Source of the DNA: Pseudomonadota bacterium
Lineage (GTDB): Bacteria; Pseudomonadota; Gammaproteobacteria; Steroidobacterales; Steroidobacteraceae
Length of the DNA: 64,000 nt
NCBI GenBank assembly: GCA_021816775.1
Contig: JAKAXA010000010.1
Coordinates: 53,441-117,440 of the forward strand
Reading direction: 5' to 3'
A model generated the notes under the pieces. The model made no database searches. It was not told where the DNA came from and was given only the letters and a program-made list of their open reading frames with translations. The position numbers and the translations under genes are program-made. Below, piece after piece: positions 63,433 to 64,000 of the stretch (its first letter is position 1; every line of letters starts with the position of its first letter).

Positions 63433-63813
63433 ATGCATCAGTCCCGCCTTGGCGCCATTCTGATCGACTGCAACACCGACAACCTCGATGAGGCAGCCCG
63501 TTTCTGGGCCGAGGCGCTCGGCTGGCCGGTGGACCGCGACCACCCGGGCAGCCGCGGCAACTACCGCATGCTGCGCACTCCGATCGACGAGCCCACTGTG
63601 GAAGTGCAGCGCGTCAGCCACGAGAGCCGTGTGCACATCGACATCGAGACCGACGATATCCCGGCCGAGGTGGCGCGCCTCGAGAAGCTCGGGGCGACGG
63701 TCCTCAAGCGCATGGAGCGGTGGGTCGTCATGCACTCGCCCACCGGCCAGCGCTTCTGCGTCGTGCGGGTCCAGCGGCGCGATTTTCGGAAGAACGCCAA
63801 CCGCTGGGACTGA
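63433..63813 (+). CDS. VOC-superfamily glyoxalase-like protein
   Basis: 126 residues. AILIDCNTDNLDEAARFWAEALG, then HIDIETDDIPAEVARLEKLGA and SPTGQRFCVVRVQR give the paired beta-alpha-beta-beta-beta modules. Metal ligands cannot be assigned with confidence. AAGGAG stands before the ATG. A small resistance or detoxification protein is possible; the function is unknown. Confidence 0.84.
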   Translation: MHQSRLGAILIDCNTDNLDEAARFWAEALGWPVDRDHPGSRGNYRMLRTPIDEPTVEVQRVSHESRVHIDIETDDIPAEVARLEKLGATVLKRMERWVVMHSPTGQRFCVVRVQRRDFRKNANRWD

Positions 63814-63889
63814 GATCCGATCGCCCTTCGGCTGCAAGCCGGCGAACGCGCGGTGCGCTATCCGGGTCGTTGCCTGCGTATTCCGCGCA

Positions 63890-63975
63890 AAGTGATCAGT
63901 GATTCCAGCCGATCGTGAACGGTCGGCCTGTGTCGGCAGCCGGAGCCGCCGACGCTTCCGGAGTGTTCACGATGA
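63890..63975. other. Possible insertion-sequence end at the right edge
   Basis: GTGATCAGTGATTC (63892-63905) is followed by ATCGTGAAC (63912-63920) and, 44 bases on, its exact inverse GTTCACGAT (63965-63973). Short GTGA-type repeats of this kind occur at ends of IS21-like elements as I remember them. The window stops before any transposase gene, so this is only suggestive. Confidence 0.2.
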
Positions 63976-64000
63976 GGACCGGCGCGGGACCGGCGGCAGG

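Overview
This 64-kb window is very GC-rich, with little low-GC sequence outside a few promoter regions. It looks like a chromosomal segment of a high-GC Gammaproteobacterium. The evidence is a Gram-negative envelope repertoire (lipid A aminoarabinose genes, MurJ, an outer-membrane barrel), a PsrA-like fatty-acid regulator, a proteobacterial phenylacetate cluster and a PEP-CTERM protein. A relative of the Nevskiales/Steroidobacterales is my best guess, inferred from gene content only. I see no rRNA, tRNA, CRISPR array, phage or complete insertion sequence.

Layout. 1-3.0 kb: end of an Fe-S APS reductase gene, then cysG and a cysteine synthase gene. 3.0-12.4 kb: mixed single genes (a CDP-archaeol-synthase-like membrane protein, a degenerate glyoxalase-like gene, a PadR/PspC pair, a membrane-anchored TAXI protein, wrbA, a tricorn-like S41 protease, a DUF4386 pseudogene, an ArsR regulator with a small membrane protein). 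12.5-20.1 kb: phenylacetate operon paaABCDEGZ on the minus strand with divergent paaX. 20.1-24.8 kb: an orphan Rieske protein gene and a two-gene branched-chain 2-oxoacid dehydrogenase operon (fused E1, plus E2) with a divergent Lrp regulator. 24.9-27.4 kb: amino-acid permease and class V aminotransferase. 27.7-30.2 kb: gene-poor stretch holding a small membrane protein gene and a PEP-CTERM ice-binding-domain protein gene. 30.2-36.7 kb: beta-oxidation genes around a PsrA-like TetR regulator. 36.7-40.4 kb: cysQ-cysD-cysNC. 40.5-43 kb: yceI, alanine dehydrogenase and its divergent Lrp regulator. 43-51.1 kb: a rearranged arn operon for 4-amino-4-deoxy-L-arabinose modification of lipid A, with arnA split into two genes. 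51.2-57.5 kb: outer-membrane barrel, murJ, oxidoreductase, paaJ-type thiolase, FAH-family hydrolase. 57.7-61.0 kb: two tandem exported S10 serine carboxypeptidase-like genes ending at a strong terminator. 61.3-64 kb: small enzymes, one with a frameshift.

Together the genes describe an aerobic heterotroph. It takes apart phenylacetate, fatty acids, branched-chain amino acids, alanine and peptides to acyl-CoA and pyruvate intermediates, assimilates sulfate, and modifies its lipid A. The two sulfur loci together cover sulfate activation (CysD, CysNC), reduction (APS reductase), siroheme supply (CysG), nucleotide recycling (CysQ) and cysteine synthesis; sulfite reductase and sulfate uptake genes are not here. 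The phenylacetate route has epoxidase, isomerase, ring-opening hydrolase/dehydrogenase and a detached thiolase, but the CoA ligase is not in the window.

No clearly new multi-gene system stands out. The best leads are the ice-binding PEP-CTERM protein with a repeat-rich upstream region, the split and reordered arn operon, the tandem S10 peptidases, a bacterial CDP-archaeol-synthase-like protein, several readable operator candidates, and two or three decaying or frameshifted genes.
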